The translations under genes and the position numbers were made by a program. 64,000 nt of DNA from Bradyrhizobium retamae (GTDB lineage Bacteria > Pseudomonadota > Alphaproteobacteria > Rhizobiales > Xanthobacteraceae), in contig NZ_LLYA01000112.1 in NCBI RefSeq assembly GCF_001440415.1, forward strand, positions 434,001-498,000, read 5' to 3'. A model generated the notes under the pieces. The model did no database searches. It saw only the letters and a list, made by a program, of their open reading frames with translations, and was not told the DNA's origin. How positions within the stretch are numbered: position 1 is the first letter of the stretch; each line of letters opens with the position of its first letter. Positions 51,450-61,518 of this stretch are shown here, piece after piece.

Positions 51450-52017
51450 GACGGGTTAAGGCCCGTTTGCTCCGTGGGATGCCGTTAACGCCGCTACAAG
51501 ATCAAAGCTAAAATTGCGCAGTCGGGCCTGGGGAAGTTAAAGTTGCACGGTCGTGGCAGGCCTTTGCCTCGCTGCCGGCGTTCGGGCAAACCTTAGGATC
51601 AATTTGTCGTCCTTCGCGTTAAAATCCCCAGCAGGCAAACCCACTCGAGCAGCGGTCGTTGCGCTTGGGAACGGATGCGCTTCAAAATGATAAGGGGACG
51701 TAGCTGTTTGCTCATTCGGCTGCGATCCTGGCCCACATCAGTATCGTCGGGTTGGTTGTCGTGCGCTGCGACGCTCCGGAAAAGGGGCTGGTGCCCCTCG
51801 TCAGAATTGTGATGAAGGCGAGTACAATTAAACAACTGGCAAATGTGAGGTCGCCTGCAGAACCACTGCTACAGGAGCCCCGAGCAGGCCGGAGATTCTC
51901 CCACCCGAAAAACGGCTGGCTTTCGGCGCGAAGTGCGCGGGTCGCACGTCTTGCAGTGCTCGTTACTCTGCGTGAAAGACGACTGCGCCGCCGGCCGGCG
52001 TCCCATCGGTAAATGAC
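51450..52017. other. about 570 bases without a supported gene
   Basis: Only shadow-like frames on both strands. Contains the promoter regions of the divergent GGDEF and TerC genes; no motif recognised. Confidence 0.4.
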
Positions 52018-53044
52018 ATGGCGTGGGCGTTCGACGCTATGTTCCTCGATAGGCCCATGTGGCTTTGGGCCCTTTTTGGCGGCATCGTTCTGGGGCTGCT
52101 GGCCTTCGATCTCGGAGTGCTCCACCGCCGGTCGCGTGAAATTCCCCTGAAGGAAAGCTTGCTGTTGAGCAGCGCCTACGTTCTCGCCGCGGTCGCGTTT
52201 GGAGCCTGGACTTGGTGGAGCCTCGGCTCTGAAGCCGGCGCGGCCTTCTTCAGCGGCTATCTGATCGAGAAGAGTCTCTCGCTGGACAACGTCTTCGTCA
52301 TCTCAGCCATATTTGGGACGCTGGCGATTCCGCGCGAACATCAACACCGGGTGCTCTTCTGGGGCATCGTGAGCGTACTGGTGCTCCGCGCCGGTCTGAT
52401 CGGGCTGGGTGCCGCTCTGGTGCACGAGTTCGCTTGGGTTCTGCCCCTCTTCGGCCGCCTTCCTGCTTTATGCCGGCTATCGCATCGCCCGGTCCCACGG
52501 CCATGCTGGCGAGCCGCTGCAAAAGCCCTTCCACAACCTCCTGCGGCGGATGCTGCCGGTGACCGATAAGCTTTACGGCAGCCGATTCTTCGTTCGCGAG
52601 CTACAGTCCGATGGCCGTCCCGGCCGGCTGACCGCGACGCCACTCTTCCTGAGTTTGCTTCTGGTGGAATTGAGCGACGTTCTGTTCGCGGTCGACAGCG
52701 TGCCCGCGATCTTCGCCATCACTACCGACCCCTATATCGTCTACACATCGAACATTTTCGCGGTGCTGGGTCTGCGCGCGCTTTACTTCGCTTTGTCAGA
52801 TGTGATCCGGCGCTTTGAGCACTTGAAGGCCGCGATGGGCTTGCTGCTCGGCTTGGCCGGGGTGAAGATTTTCTACAACGTGCTGTTCGGGAAGATTGAC
52901 CCGATGGTATCGCTCGCGGTCACGCTCTCAGTCCTGATTGGCGGCGTCGCCTATTCATTCTGGCGCACCAGGCCCGCCGCTCCGAAAACGTCCGCTGACG
53001 GTCCAACAGAACGGCGCAACACTTCGGCAGTCCCTCCGGGTTGA
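52018..53044 (+). pseudogene. TerC-family membrane protein (Alx-like), one frameshift
   Basis: The first frame (52018 to about 52455) reads MWLWALFGGIVLGLLAFDLG, EKSLSLDNVFVISAIFGTLA IP and VLFWGIVSVLVLRAGLIGLG. It then breaks at VLPLF and continues one frame over with AFLLYAGYRIARSHGHAG, TATPLFLSLLLVELSDVLFA VDSVPAI and MGLLLGLAGVKIFYNVLFG. The two S-L-D-N-V-F and S-D-V-L-F-A-V-D motifs with their metal-binding Asp residues are both present, as are about eight membrane segments. TerC/Alx proteins export manganese or protect against alkaline stress. A single-base change near 52450 breaks it. Confidence 0.82.
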
Positions 53045-53260
53045 TGCCGGGATCGTCGCGCCAGGAACAGGAGGATATCATCGTGGTCCGTTTCACTTGA
53101 TTAGCTTTACATATGGCCGCAGGCCCATCTGCCTGGTGGGTCCGTTCCAACCAGTGCAGCGCATCATGCCGTGGCGAATATCAGAGACCGGAATGTTCCC
53201 GAGCCCGCCCAATCTAGGCCCAGTGTTTGCCAACGAACTGCCGACAACAGGTGCCAACTA

Positions 53261-53959
53261 ATGCGACGCCTTCGACAACGCTTCATCGTAATTTGGAACA
53301 CCGAGACATGGCTGCTCGTTTCTGCTTTCTTGATTGCTGCGCTTGTTCTCATGTTTGGCTTTATCGCCACTCAGGTCATGGAAGGTCGGAGCACCAACTT
53401 CGACCAATTTATTATCGTTGCTTTGCGCGGCGGTGCGGACAGTCTCTCTGAGCCCACTGGCCCACCATGGATACTGGGAGCCGCTCGCGATGTCACGGCG
53501 CTAGGCAGCGTCATGGTATTGGGAATTATCGTTTCTACGTTCATTGGATACCTGCTTCTTAGTGGGGCACGCGCAACAGCACTGCTCGTGTTAATCGCCG
53601 TTGCCGGCGGTGAAGCAATCAATACTCTGCTCAAAATTCAGTTTGCGAGGCCCCGCCCTGACCTGCTCGCTCCAGCGGTGAGGGTCTTCACTGCGAGCTT
53701 TCCCAGTGGACATGCCGCGTTATCGGCAATCACGTATATGACGTTAGCGATGGTTCTTGCCAGACGCACCACGTCTCAGCACCTTCGAATCTTTTTCATG
53801 GCCGCGGCGATAACGTTGATCATTCTGATCGGCGTAAGCCGGATTTATCTAGGCGTTCATTACCCCACCGACATCCTTGCGGGCTGGTGCTTTGGATCCG
53901 CCTGGGCGCTAGCGTTCTGGGCGCTCATGTTCCGCCTCCAGCCCGACACACATGTTTAG
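53261..53959 (+). CDS. PAP2-family membrane lipid phosphatase
   Basis: A 232-residue integral membrane protein. Signature motifs: KIQFARPRPDL (about 126-136), SFPSGHAALSA (about 147-157) and SRIYLGVHYPTDILAGW (about 193-209), the three PAP2 blocks with catalytic His. Five or six membrane segments. It dephosphorylates a lipid phosphate or pyrophosphate (such as phosphatidate or undecaprenyl diphosphate) on the periplasmic face. The ATG at 53261 is the plausible start; the open frame upstream crosses the intergenic region. Its stop overlaps the lipid-kinase-like gene by 8 bases, a meaningful pair. Confidence 0.9.
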   Translation: MRRLRQRFIVIWNTETWLLVSAFLIAALVLMFGFIATQVMEGRSTNFDQFIIVALRGGADSLSEPTGPPWILGAARDVTALGSVMVLGIIVSTFIGYLLLSGARATALLVLIAVAGGEAINTLLKIQFARPRPDLLAPAVRVFTASFPSGHAALSAITYMTLAMVLARRTTSQHLRIFFMAAAITLIILIGVSRIYLGVHYPTDILAGWCFGSAWALAFWALMFRLQPDTHV

Positions 53960-54947
53960 ATTCCAGGCTCCGGAACAACTGAAGCCGATTTGGGTTAGAG
54001 GTCCGCATCATAGTGAGGCCACCCTGAAACCCCAGCGGATCAATATCTTGCTCAATTCCTCTTCCGGCACCGCCGCGAAGAAGAAGCAAGAAGAGCTGCA
54101 TGCGGAGCTAAGGGCCGCCTTTGAGCGACACACCATCTCCGCTACGCTAGAATTCCTCGAGGGGCCGGATCTGCAGGAAGGAGCCAAGCAGGCGGCGAGA
54201 AGAGCCGCGGCGGGCGAATTTGACGCAATTATCGCAGGCGGTGGTGATGGCACCACCCGCACGGTCGCCAGTGCATTGGTAGGTGCGGACATTCCGTTTG
54301 GTGTTATTCCGTTAGGTACCTTGAACAACTTTGCAAAGGACCTCAAGATTCCTTCTGATGTTACTGATGCGGTCACCATCATTGCAGCGGGAGCGGCTCG
54401 ACGTGTCGACGTCGGCAACGTGAATGGCCAAATTTTTATCAACAACTCATCCATCGGCATCTATCCTTACCTGGTTCTAGATCGAGATCGGCGAAGGAAG
54501 CGTCGGGGATTGTCAAAATGGCCGGCCATGGCTTTGGCCAGCCTAAGGGCGTTCCGAAGCTTGCCGCTCCGCCGCCTTTCAATTCGCGCAGACGACTGTC
54601 ATGACACGTTTCGTAGCCCATTTGTGTTAATTGGAAACAATGCATACGAATTGAGAGGCGCTGCCTTGGGAAGGCGTCCGGCGCTGGACAGGGGCGAGTT
54701 GGCCCTGTTGGTTGCGAAGCCGCAAAGCCGGCTTGGGCTGTTATGGCTCGGCCTGAAATGCGTGTTCGGCATGGTTGATCAACACAATTTACGTAGCATC
54801 AAAGTCACCGCCCTCGAAGTTAGTTCTCATCGAAAGCGATTATTGGTTGCGCTCGATGGTGAAATCCGGTCGATGGAAACTCCGCTGCGCTACAAGATCA
54901 TGCCCGCCGCTTTGCGCGTTCTCGCCCCTGCCGCGAATGATCCATAG
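53952..54947 (+). CDS. diacylglycerol-kinase-family lipid kinase
   Basis: A 331-residue protein. The DAGK catalytic domain motifs are INILLNSSSGTA (about 30-41), DAIIAGGGDGTTRTVASALV (about 90-109) with the GGGDGT nucleotide loop, and FGVIPLGTLNNFAKDL. The C-terminal beta-sandwich domain follows. It phosphorylates a lipid such as diacylglycerol or a sphingoid-like base. It overlaps the PAP2 phosphatase gene by 8 bases; the two may recycle the same lipid in opposite directions (inference). Intact. Confidence 0.9.
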   Translation: MFRFQAPEQLKPIWVRGPHHSEATLKPQRINILLNSSSGTAAKKKQEELHAELRAAFERHTISATLEFLEGPDLQEGAKQAARRAAAGEFDAIIAGGGDGTTRTVASALVGADIPFGVIPLGTLNNFAKDLKIPSDVTDAVTIIAAGAARRVDVGNVNGQIFINNSSIGIYPYLVLDRDRRRKRRGLSKWPAMALASLRAFRSLPLRRLSIRADDCHDTFRSPFVLIGNNAYELRGAALGRRPALDRGELALLVAKPQSRLGLLWLGLKCVFGMVDQHNLRSIKVTALEVSSHRKRLLVALDGEIRSMETPLRYKIMPAALRVLAPAANDP

Positions 54948-55135
54948 CTGCTCGCCATTCGCTCGCGCGGACAACTTGGCCGCCGGATCTGCCGGCGTCG
55001 TGTTTCAATCGACACCCATGGGACTGCGCTTGCGAGCGGTCGCAGGAAAAGCAGTTCATCATAAGCCGCAGCTCTCGAAGAAGCACCACTTCGCGCTTAA
55101 CTCAGCCCTAGCGCCCGACCATTGCGAGGCAAGCC

Positions 55136-56254
55136 ATGTCTTGGTCCATGAAAATCGGTTCTATCTCAGGAACAGCCATTCGGATCCACATCACGTTCAT
55201 CCTCTTCCTCGCCTGGATTTTCGGCACGAGCTACGTTTCCGGCGGGGCCGAGGCCGCCTGGAGCGGGCTTCTCTTCATGGTGCTTCTGTTCCTCTGCGTG
55301 CTGGCGCATGAATTCGGCCACATCCTGACGGCGCGCGGCTTCGGCATTCTGACGCCCGATGTCGTTCTGCTTCCGATCGGTGGCGTTGCGCGGCTGGAGC
55401 GCATTCCGGAAGAGCCGCGGAAGGAATTTCTCATCGCGATCGCGGGCCCGCTGGTCAATGTGGCGATTGCGTTCGGTCTTGTCCTGGTCACTAGCGCGAC
55501 ACCGGACGGCGGCTCGCTCGCCACAGTCGAGAGCGCCAAAGTCTCTATGGTCGACAGGCTCGCATCGGTGAATCTGTTCCTCGCAATCTTCAACCTGATC
55601 CCGGCCTTCCCTATGGACGGCGGACGCATCCTGCGCGCGGCCCTCTCAGCGCGATTCGGCTTCGTGCGCGCCACCGAGATCGCCGCGACGGTTGGTCAGT
55701 GGGTCGCATTCGTGCTCGGCTTTATCGGCCTCTTCGGGAGCCCCATGCTGGTCTTTATCGCGATCTTCGTCTATCTGGCAGCCTCCGCAGAGGCTCATAT
55801 GGTCGCCCTCCGCTCCTTGTCGCAAGGCGTGCCGGTCGGCGCCGCCACGATGACGCAATTCGCGGCGCTCACGCCGGAATCGCGCATCGACGAGGCGATC
55901 GAGCTCCTGCTGCGCACCAGCCAGAGCGAGTTCCCGATCGTGGATCACGTGCAGCGGCCGGTCGGCATTCTATCGCGCGCCGACCTCATCCGAGTTCTGA
56001 AGGAGTCCGGCCCGGAGGCCCACGTCAAGCAAGCGACATTGTCGCCGTTGCCGACGTGCGACCGCCGTTGCACGCTGGAAGACGCGCTCAAGCTCCTTCA
56101 GGAAAAGGGCGCGCCCGCAGTCGGCGTACTCGATGCTGCGGGCCGGCTGGTTGGGCTCGTGAGCTCCGAAACGCTTGGCGAAATGCTGATGATAGCTGGC
56201 GCGATGCCGCCTGGATACCGCCTGGGCGGTGGCCACCGGCGCGCGGCAGCCTGA
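55136..56254 (+). CDS. site-2-protease family metalloprotease with CBS domains
   Basis: A 372-residue membrane protein. The zinc motif HEFGH is at about 58-62 in LCVLAHEFGHILTARG. The second motif, NLIPAFPMDGGRILRA (about 152-167), contains the third zinc ligand. Five or six membrane segments fill residues 1-220. Two CBS domains follow (TPESRIDEAIELLLRTSQSE, and CTLEDALKLLQEKGAPAVGV). This is the SpoIVFB-like, CBS-containing type of intramembrane protease. Substrate unknown; typical targets are anti-sigma factors or small membrane proteins. A 188-base gap without a recognised gene precedes it. Intact. Confidence 0.9.
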   Translation: MSWSMKIGSISGTAIRIHITFILFLAWIFGTSYVSGGAEAAWSGLLFMVLLFLCVLAHEFGHILTARGFGILTPDVVLLPIGGVARLERIPEEPRKEFLIAIAGPLVNVAIAFGLVLVTSATPDGGSLATVESAKVSMVDRLASVNLFLAIFNLIPAFPMDGGRILRAALSARFGFVRATEIAATVGQWVAFVLGFIGLFGSPMLVFIAIFVYLAASAEAHMVALRSLSQGVPVGAATMTQFAALTPESRIDEAIELLLRTSQSEFPIVDHVQRPVGILSRADLIRVLKESGPEAHVKQATLSPLPTCDRRCTLEDALKLLQEKGAPAVGVLDAAGRLVGLVSSETLGEMLMIAGAMPPGYRLGGGHRRAAA

Positions 56255-56438
56255 AAGGGGTACTTGCCGCAGGATTTGGGTGCTGATTGCCTGCTGCCGA
56301 GACCAGGAGGAATCAATGGCCTGAGCGGCGATTACGTTCCGGGAGGCGTCTCGGCATCTCCCCAGCTGCAGCGAACCCGCGGCTGGCCATTCCCTAACCC
56401 TCTGCAGTCGAAGCGCAATTTAATAGAGGACACTTTCG

Positions 56439-57146
56439 ATGTGCCGCTGGATCGCTTACCGGGGGGAGACTACCGCGTTCGAGCCTCACGTGACTAGCCG
56501 GAGCACTCACTTGTAGCCCAAAGCCTCCGCGCTCTCGAATCCACCGCCTGGACCAACGGCGATGGATTTGACTTGGGCTGGTGCGGCAACCATCCAGAAC
56601 CCGGCTTGTAACGGCAAACCCGGCCTGCCTGGTCGGACGAGAACCTCCGTTACCGGTGCCGGCATCTGCACTCGCACGTATTTTTCGCTCACGTGCATGC
56701 AGCGACTGGCACTGCGGTAACCCGACAGAACTGCCACCCGTTCGTGTGTGTTTTCTTGGCAATGATGGGGGGCCGGATTGGATAAGTATCCAGTCGAAGC
56801 CACATGGCGTGTCCTGCAATGCCTCTGCGAATTCGTAAACGAGGACGGAGATCGGGAGCAGCTGCGCTTTACCGCCGCAGCTTCCAATGGCCGCGTAACG
56901 CTATGCCTTCGGCTCGCCGAGCACGACAGCGCGAATACTTTGTATTTTCGTGAGAACGGCGAACAGCTGATCGTGGTTTCGGAGTCTTTCGACAAAGAGC
57001 CGGACTGGACTGAGGTGCCGCTGAATCATGCACTGGCGCCCCTGTCTCCAAACCTGCGGAGATCGTTCCTCTCATGCGGTCCAACTCAGTGGAAAATAAA
57101 ACAGGAACACATGCGTTTGCAGAGGGTTATCGCGCGCGGCGAATAG
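56439..57146 (+). pseudogene. class II glutamine amidotransferase (YafJ-like) fossil
   Basis: MCRWIAYRGETTAFE at 56439 carries the Cys2 nucleophile. Further on come EHSLVAQSLRALESTAWTNG DGFDLGW, a TAA after NHPEPGL, RQTRPAWSDENLRYRCRHLH, SHVFFAHVHAATGTAVTRQN CHPF, then a loss of the middle of the domain. From 56790 the C-terminal part follows (VLQCLCEFVNED, LRFTAAASNGRVTLCLRLAE, NTLYFRENGEQLIVVSESFD, WTEVPLNHAL). These match YafJ/EgtC-type hydrolases that act on gamma-glutamyl compounds. Several frameshifts and a TAA. The 122-codon open frame at 56778 is its last part, not an independent gene. Confidence 0.75.
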
Positions 57147-57162
57147 CAGCGAGCTCAAAGAC

Positions 57163-58382
57163 ATGCGCGGGATTTGTGGTGAGGTGCGGACCAGTGGCGA
57201 GGTTTCCTTGTGGGAACTCACGAGAGCAACCCTGTCGATGCACTCCCGCGGTCCGGATGCCGTGGGCTTTTTTGTCCGAGGCAATTTGGCGTTCGGCCAC
57301 CGCCGCCTCAGAATCCTGGATCTCGCGCCCGCATCCCAGCAACCGATGATCGACAATGAGCTAGGTCTTTGGCTCGTCTTCAAATGCTGTATCTACAATT
57401 TTCGCGAACTGAAATCGGAGATCGGTGCCAAAGGCTATCGTTTCTTCTCGGAGGGTGACACCGAGGTCATCCTAAAGTCTTACCATACCTGGGGCCCTAA
57501 CTGCGTTCGCAAGTTTAAAGGAATGTTCGCTTTTGCAGTTTGGGAACGAGACAGCGGACGAGTTGTACTCGCGCGGGATCGTCTGGGCATCAAGCCGCTC
57601 TACTACACGGAGGGCGGCGCTATTGAAGCGATGTCAAAGCCGATTGTCAGCCACGACTCCGTAGCGTTCTTCTTGCTTTCTGCCGAGGTCGCCCAGCGCG
57701 TGAAAGTTGTCCAAACCGGCCAGGGCGCAGATGAGGTGTCCGGAGGCTATAGTTGGTCTCCGTCGTTCCTCGCCGCCGACGATGCGACCGAGCAGTATCA
57801 AGGGGCCTATTTCGATTGGAGTCATGTCGATCTAGCCAGACTGATGTCGCCCGAGTTTGTTCGAAAGATTTCAGCCTCGGGTTTGTCGAGGATTTCTTTG
57901 CACAGACCCTCGGCGTCAACGGCGGTCGACAAGGCCCTGCAAATTGATACTGAAATCATGTTGGTCGACGATCCCGTCAAGCGGGTCGACAGTATGACCA
58001 TGGCCCATGGCCTGGAAGCTCGCGTGCCGTTCCTAGATCACGAGGTGGTCGAGCTGGCGGCTCGCATCCCGGCGAATCTCAAGGTCAGGGGCGACGGCAA
58101 GTACATTCTGAGGGAGGCGGCGAGAAAGTTCGTACCGGCAGAAGTTATCGACCGCTCCAAGGGATATTTGCCGGTTCCCTCGCTCCGATACCTGCGCGGA
58201 CCTTCCTGTCCGGCGTCAAGGAAATCCTGAGGTCCAAGCGCGCAAGGAAACGCGCACTCTATCGTACTGAGTTTATCGAGCACATGCTGAAGAATCCCGA
58301 AGCTGAGATGAGTCCAAAGGGACATTCCCGATTGTGGCAAGCGGCCCTTCTCGAGACATGGCTGCAGGCTCATGCAATTTGA
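57163..58382 (+). pseudogene. asparagine-synthetase-like amidotransferase (NAGGN type), internal deletion and lost Cys
   Basis: The N-terminal half is a class II amidotransferase domain: GICGEVRTSGEVS, MHSRGPDAVGFFVRGNLAFG HRRLRILDL and RFFSEGDTEVILKSYHTWGP. However, the start is MRGICGE, where the catalytic Cys2 is Arg. After LARDRLGIKPLYYTEGG about 200 residues are missing; then VVQTGQGADEVSGGYSW (the ATP/synthetase loop) and DSMTMAHGLEARVPFLDHEV follow. The frame then shifts near 58198 (FLSGVKEILRSKRARKRALY, SRLWQAALLETWLQAHAI) and stops at 58380-58382. It resembles N-acetylglutaminylglutamine amidotransferase (AsnO), which makes an osmoprotectant dipeptide. Dead in three ways. Confidence 0.8.
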
Positions 58383-59598
58383 CCCCAAGATCATGAAGAT
58401 GTTGCGTTTGGGCCTGAGCCGCGACAACAGTCACATCATAATCCGCTCGGCCGCTGGCCAGGAGGATACTTCTGAATACTCCTTCGGAATCGAGGAGGAG
58501 TATTTCCTGGCCGATGCGACAAGCCTGAACGTTGCTATCCAGACACCCAACGAGTTGTTCGAAGCCGCAAGTTGGTCCACCGGCGGGCAAGCGATGCGGG
58601 AAATGCTGCAGGCCCAACTTGAGGTCGCGACAAACATTCACCTGGACATAAGAGACGCGCGGGAAGAACTGAAATTCCTCCGCCGCGAAGTTGCTGCGGT
58701 GGCCGCTCAATACGGGCTCGCCATCATGGCATGCGGCACGCATCCGACCGCGATCTGGCGGCAATCCGTTCCGAGCCCAAAACCACGCTATGAGGAGATG
58801 ATCGAGGACCTTCGGACCATCGGCCACCGCAACATGCTTTGTGGAATGCATGTGCACGTCCAGCTTCCGGATCCCGAGAACCGCTTCGCCGTCATGCAAG
58901 CCATGATACCGCACATCCCCCTGCTCATCGCCCTCTCAACCTCCTCACCCTTCTGGAATTCGAAGGAGACCGGATTGAAGGGTTATCGGCTTGCCGCCTA
59001 CGACGAACTGCCGCGGACCGGTCTTCCCGAGGTCTTCGAGAGCAAACGGGAATACGACGCGTACGTTGCGGCGTTGAAGGACTCCGGGGTGATTCCGGAC
59101 GAAAGCTACATCTGGTGGGCAATGCGACCGTCGTCGCGCCACCCTACCCTGGAGCTGCGCGCTCCCGATGTCTGCACATCCATCGATGACGCGCTCGCTG
59201 TCGCCTCCCTGTACCGCTCGCTGGTACGACACCTCCATGAAAGGCCGGCTCTCTCGCACCTGGTCACCAGCGTTGATCGGGCGATCGCAGTTGAGAATAA
59301 ATGGCGCGCCCAACGCTATGGAACGGACTGCATTTTTGCCTCGAAGGATGGCCCCATACCGATCAAGGATGCGCTGTCCTCGCTGATCCAACGAGTATCG
59401 GAAGATGCCTCAGCACTTGGCTGCTCCAGCGAAGTCGAGCATTGCCGGCTCATTGTGGAGCGCGGAAGTTCGGCGGATTGTCAGCTTTCGACTTATCGGG
59501 AATCGGGGGAAGACATATCGGCCGTTCTGAAGTGGATCGCTTCCGCGACAGGCTCGGAGCAAGCATTGCGAAGCCGCCGCTTTGGCATCGAGCCGTAA
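58372..59598 (+). CDS. carboxylate-amine ligase (GCS2/YbdK family)
   Basis: A 408-residue enzyme. YSFGIEEEYFLADATSLNVA (about 35-54) is the N-terminal GIEEE motif that binds metal and nucleotide. MLQAQLEVATNIHLDIRDAR, IMACGTHPTAIW and RNMLCGMHVHVQLPDPENRF (the H-V-H-V motif) follow. IALSTSSPFWNSKETGLKGY RL and TLELRAPDVCTSIDDALAV complete it. The family forms gamma-glutamyl or similar amide bonds. Its start overlaps the end of the AsnO-like pseudogene by 11 bases, so the two were coupled, which suggests a shared product now lost or partially made. Intact. Confidence 0.88.
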   Translation: MQFDPKIMKMLRLGLSRDNSHIIIRSAAGQEDTSEYSFGIEEEYFLADATSLNVAIQTPNELFEAASWSTGGQAMREMLQAQLEVATNIHLDIRDAREELKFLRREVAAVAAQYGLAIMACGTHPTAIWRQSVPSPKPRYEEMIEDLRTIGHRNMLCGMHVHVQLPDPENRFAVMQAMIPHIPLLIALSTSSPFWNSKETGLKGYRLAAYDELPRTGLPEVFESKREYDAYVAALKDSGVIPDESYIWWAMRPSSRHPTLELRAPDVCTSIDDALAVASLYRSLVRHLHERPALSHLVTSVDRAIAVENKWRAQRYGTDCIFASKDGPIPIKDALSSLIQRVSEDASALGCSSEVEHCRLIVERGSSADCQLSTYRESGEDISAVLKWIASATGSEQALRSRRFGIEP

Positions 59599-60099
59599 TC
59601 TGATTTTCGCCACTGTTTGGCAAGTCAGTGGATGATTGAGGTTTCGTATCGGAGATCCCGCACTCTTGAAACGAGAATAACGCGAAAGGCGATATCTATT
59701 TCAGCAGCCATGCTGCTCGACAGGACCAGCTTTTGCCGCAGCGCGGCTCCCACTCCATCTCGGCACACGCCGCCGGGTAGCTCCTGCTCACCTGACGAAA
59801 CTTGCGGAAAAAGGAGTCTCCGAACGAATCCCCATCTTGCGTGGGACGAAAACGCCGCCCCTAGGCCGGGGGTCAGCCTAAGCGGCGGCGTTCCAACGCC
59901 GATGGTACGTCCGCATCGGCCGTGCGCCACAAACCACCAACTTGGTTGTTGGTTCCATTGCCCAGATGGCCGAATCACCACGTATGAAGCCAGAACGGAG
60001 CGGCGGAACGAGCCGCAGTCCACTTTGTTCTTGCCATCGAACGGGACCAACGTGTTCTGCCCACGGGCCGGCAATTGCAGGCGCCTCACCTGAACGCCG
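59599..60099. other. about 500 bases without a supported gene
   Basis: The long minus-strand frame 59625-60104 (159 codons) has no ribosome site, no known motif and unusual composition (many Trp and Cys). I treat it as a chance frame. Confidence 0.4.
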
Positions 60100-60599
60100 A
60101 GCAAATCACTTACGCTTCTCTGGAGGTCGCCAAGCCCGTTGCAGCCTCAGTCTGGATTGTAGACAGCGGGCCAATACGGGCGATGGGTGTGATCCATTTT
60201 GCCGGTTCGCATAACTATTATACGTCTGCGGGATGGAGCATCAGTCTTGCACTCGCCGACCCGGTACGATCGCGTGCTTCAGCGTTCCCTCGAGAATCTC
60301 GGTCCGATTGCTCACATCATTGCGCCAAATAGCGCGCACTGGATGTTCGTCAAGCAGTGGCAGGAGCATTGCCATCCTCTACTGAGGCCCGTGGCGCGCT
60401 TGGCCGGCGTGGTCGCGCCGAATGGAAAGGCACCGGTTTATCTGCGCGCCACTATCACGATGAAGCGCAAGGACGCTTCTGTGGCAGCCAGGCGCCTGTC
60501 GATTTCGATTCGCGCTTCGTGATTTTCAGCCGCGGCCAGTGGTACGCCGAGCATGCAACTGAACGCCTGGTCTCATCGCTGGACTGGCTGCTGAAGTAG
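60100..60599 (+). pseudogene. DUF4336 (metallo-hydrolase-like) remnant
   Basis: Frames in order: SVWIVDSGPIRAMG; then VRITIIRLRDGASVLHSPTR YDRVLQRSLENLGPIAHIIA PNSAHWMF and WQEHCHP; then ARLAGVVAPNGKAPVYLRAT ITMKRKDASVAARRL; and a last frame with RFVIFSRGQWYAEHATERLV SSLDWLL. The H-x-x-x-x-x-W-M-F and APN-x-x-H features and the C-terminus match DUF4336, a relative of the metallo-beta-lactamase fold. At least two frameshifts and an internal deletion after WQEHC. Confidence 0.65.
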
Positions 60600-60787
60600 G
60601 ATTGCCTTCCCCCGACCACGGGACGCAGCTGCAAACCTACGGCGAGGCATCTTTTGAGCTCCAGGTCGGAGAGCTTGCCTATCTCAAGCAGTTCCTCGCG
60701 CGCCAGGACTTCCGCCTGGCCAATTGGAACTTTCGACGTCACGCAAACATTGATCGATCAGGACAGGCACTTTTCAAGTGGCACACA

Positions 60788-61351
60788 GGAGAAGTTTTGG
60801 CGAAACGAGCGAAGAAGATAAAATCAACTGCGCGTCGCACCAGCCGACCGTAGAAGAAATTGAGCGATCTCTTCCACGAGGCGCTCAAGGACATCTACTT
60901 TATACTGAGAATAAGATCATTAAGACATTGCCAAAGATGGCGAAGACGGCGCAGTCCAAGGAGCTGACGGCAGCTTTCAACAAGCACCTCGGTGAGACTC
61001 AGGGTCAGGTCAAACGGCTCGACCGGGCTTTCGCATCTTTGGCAAGCCAGCTCGTGGAAAGCCGTGCGAGGGGATCAATGGCATCGCCGATGAGGGCGCT
61101 GAAATCAGAAGGAGTTTCGCGGGATACCCGCGCTGGACGCCGGTCTTGTCGCTGCCGCACAAGCGGTCGAGCAATACGAAATCTCCCGTTATGGCACCCT
61201 TCGCACCTGGCTGAACAACTCGGGATGTCAGACCGCAAATCTGCTTCAGGAGACGCTGGAAGAGGAGGAAGCAACCGATCAGGCGCTAACCGAGCTTGCG
61301 ACTTCAGTAATCAACCTGGAAGCCGAGCAAGAGGAAGAAGAGGACGCCTGA
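60788..61351 (+). pseudogene. DUF892 ferritin-like protein, several frameshifts
   Basis: Fragments in different frames: LSDLFHEALKDI; KIIKTLPKMAKTAQSKELTA AFNKHLGETQGQVKRLDRAF AS; GINGIADEGAEIRRSFAGYP; LDAGLVAAAQAVEQYEISRY GTLRTW; and LLQETLEEEEATDQALTELA TSVINLEAEQEEEEDA, ending with the stop at 61349-61351. Together they cover a whole DUF892 (YciF-type) protein. At least four single-base frame changes. The intact relative in this window is at 36427. Confidence 0.75.
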
Positions 61352-61453
61352 AGGCAAGGCGGCACAGCGCAATCGCAGCAAGGCGCGGTCAGGACATTCA
61401 TAAACTGCGTAAGGCCACATGACCTGGTGACCTCACCCCAAAAAATGCTCGAG

Positions 61454-61478
61454 GAACAAACGCGTTCATTTGATGTTC
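61454..61478 (+). promoter_or_regulatory. candidate EcfG-like promoter (GGAAC-N16-TGTT)
   Basis: GGAAC at 61454-61458, 16 bases, TGTT at 61475-61478, 40 bases before the alcohol dehydrogenase start at 61519. The -10 has T instead of C. Confidence 0.4.
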
Positions 61479-61518
61479 AAGAGGCACAGACGCCGAAGCT
61501 TGTAACGCGGAGGCCGCG

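Noticed and set aside
56778..57146. 122-codon open frame as an independent hypothetical gene
   Set aside because: Its sequence matches the C-terminal part of a class II glutamine amidotransferase whose start is at 56439, so it belongs to that pseudogene.
59625..60104. 159-codon minus-strand open frame
   Set aside because: No start signal, odd composition rich in Trp and Cys, no recognised family; probably chance in GC-rich DNA.
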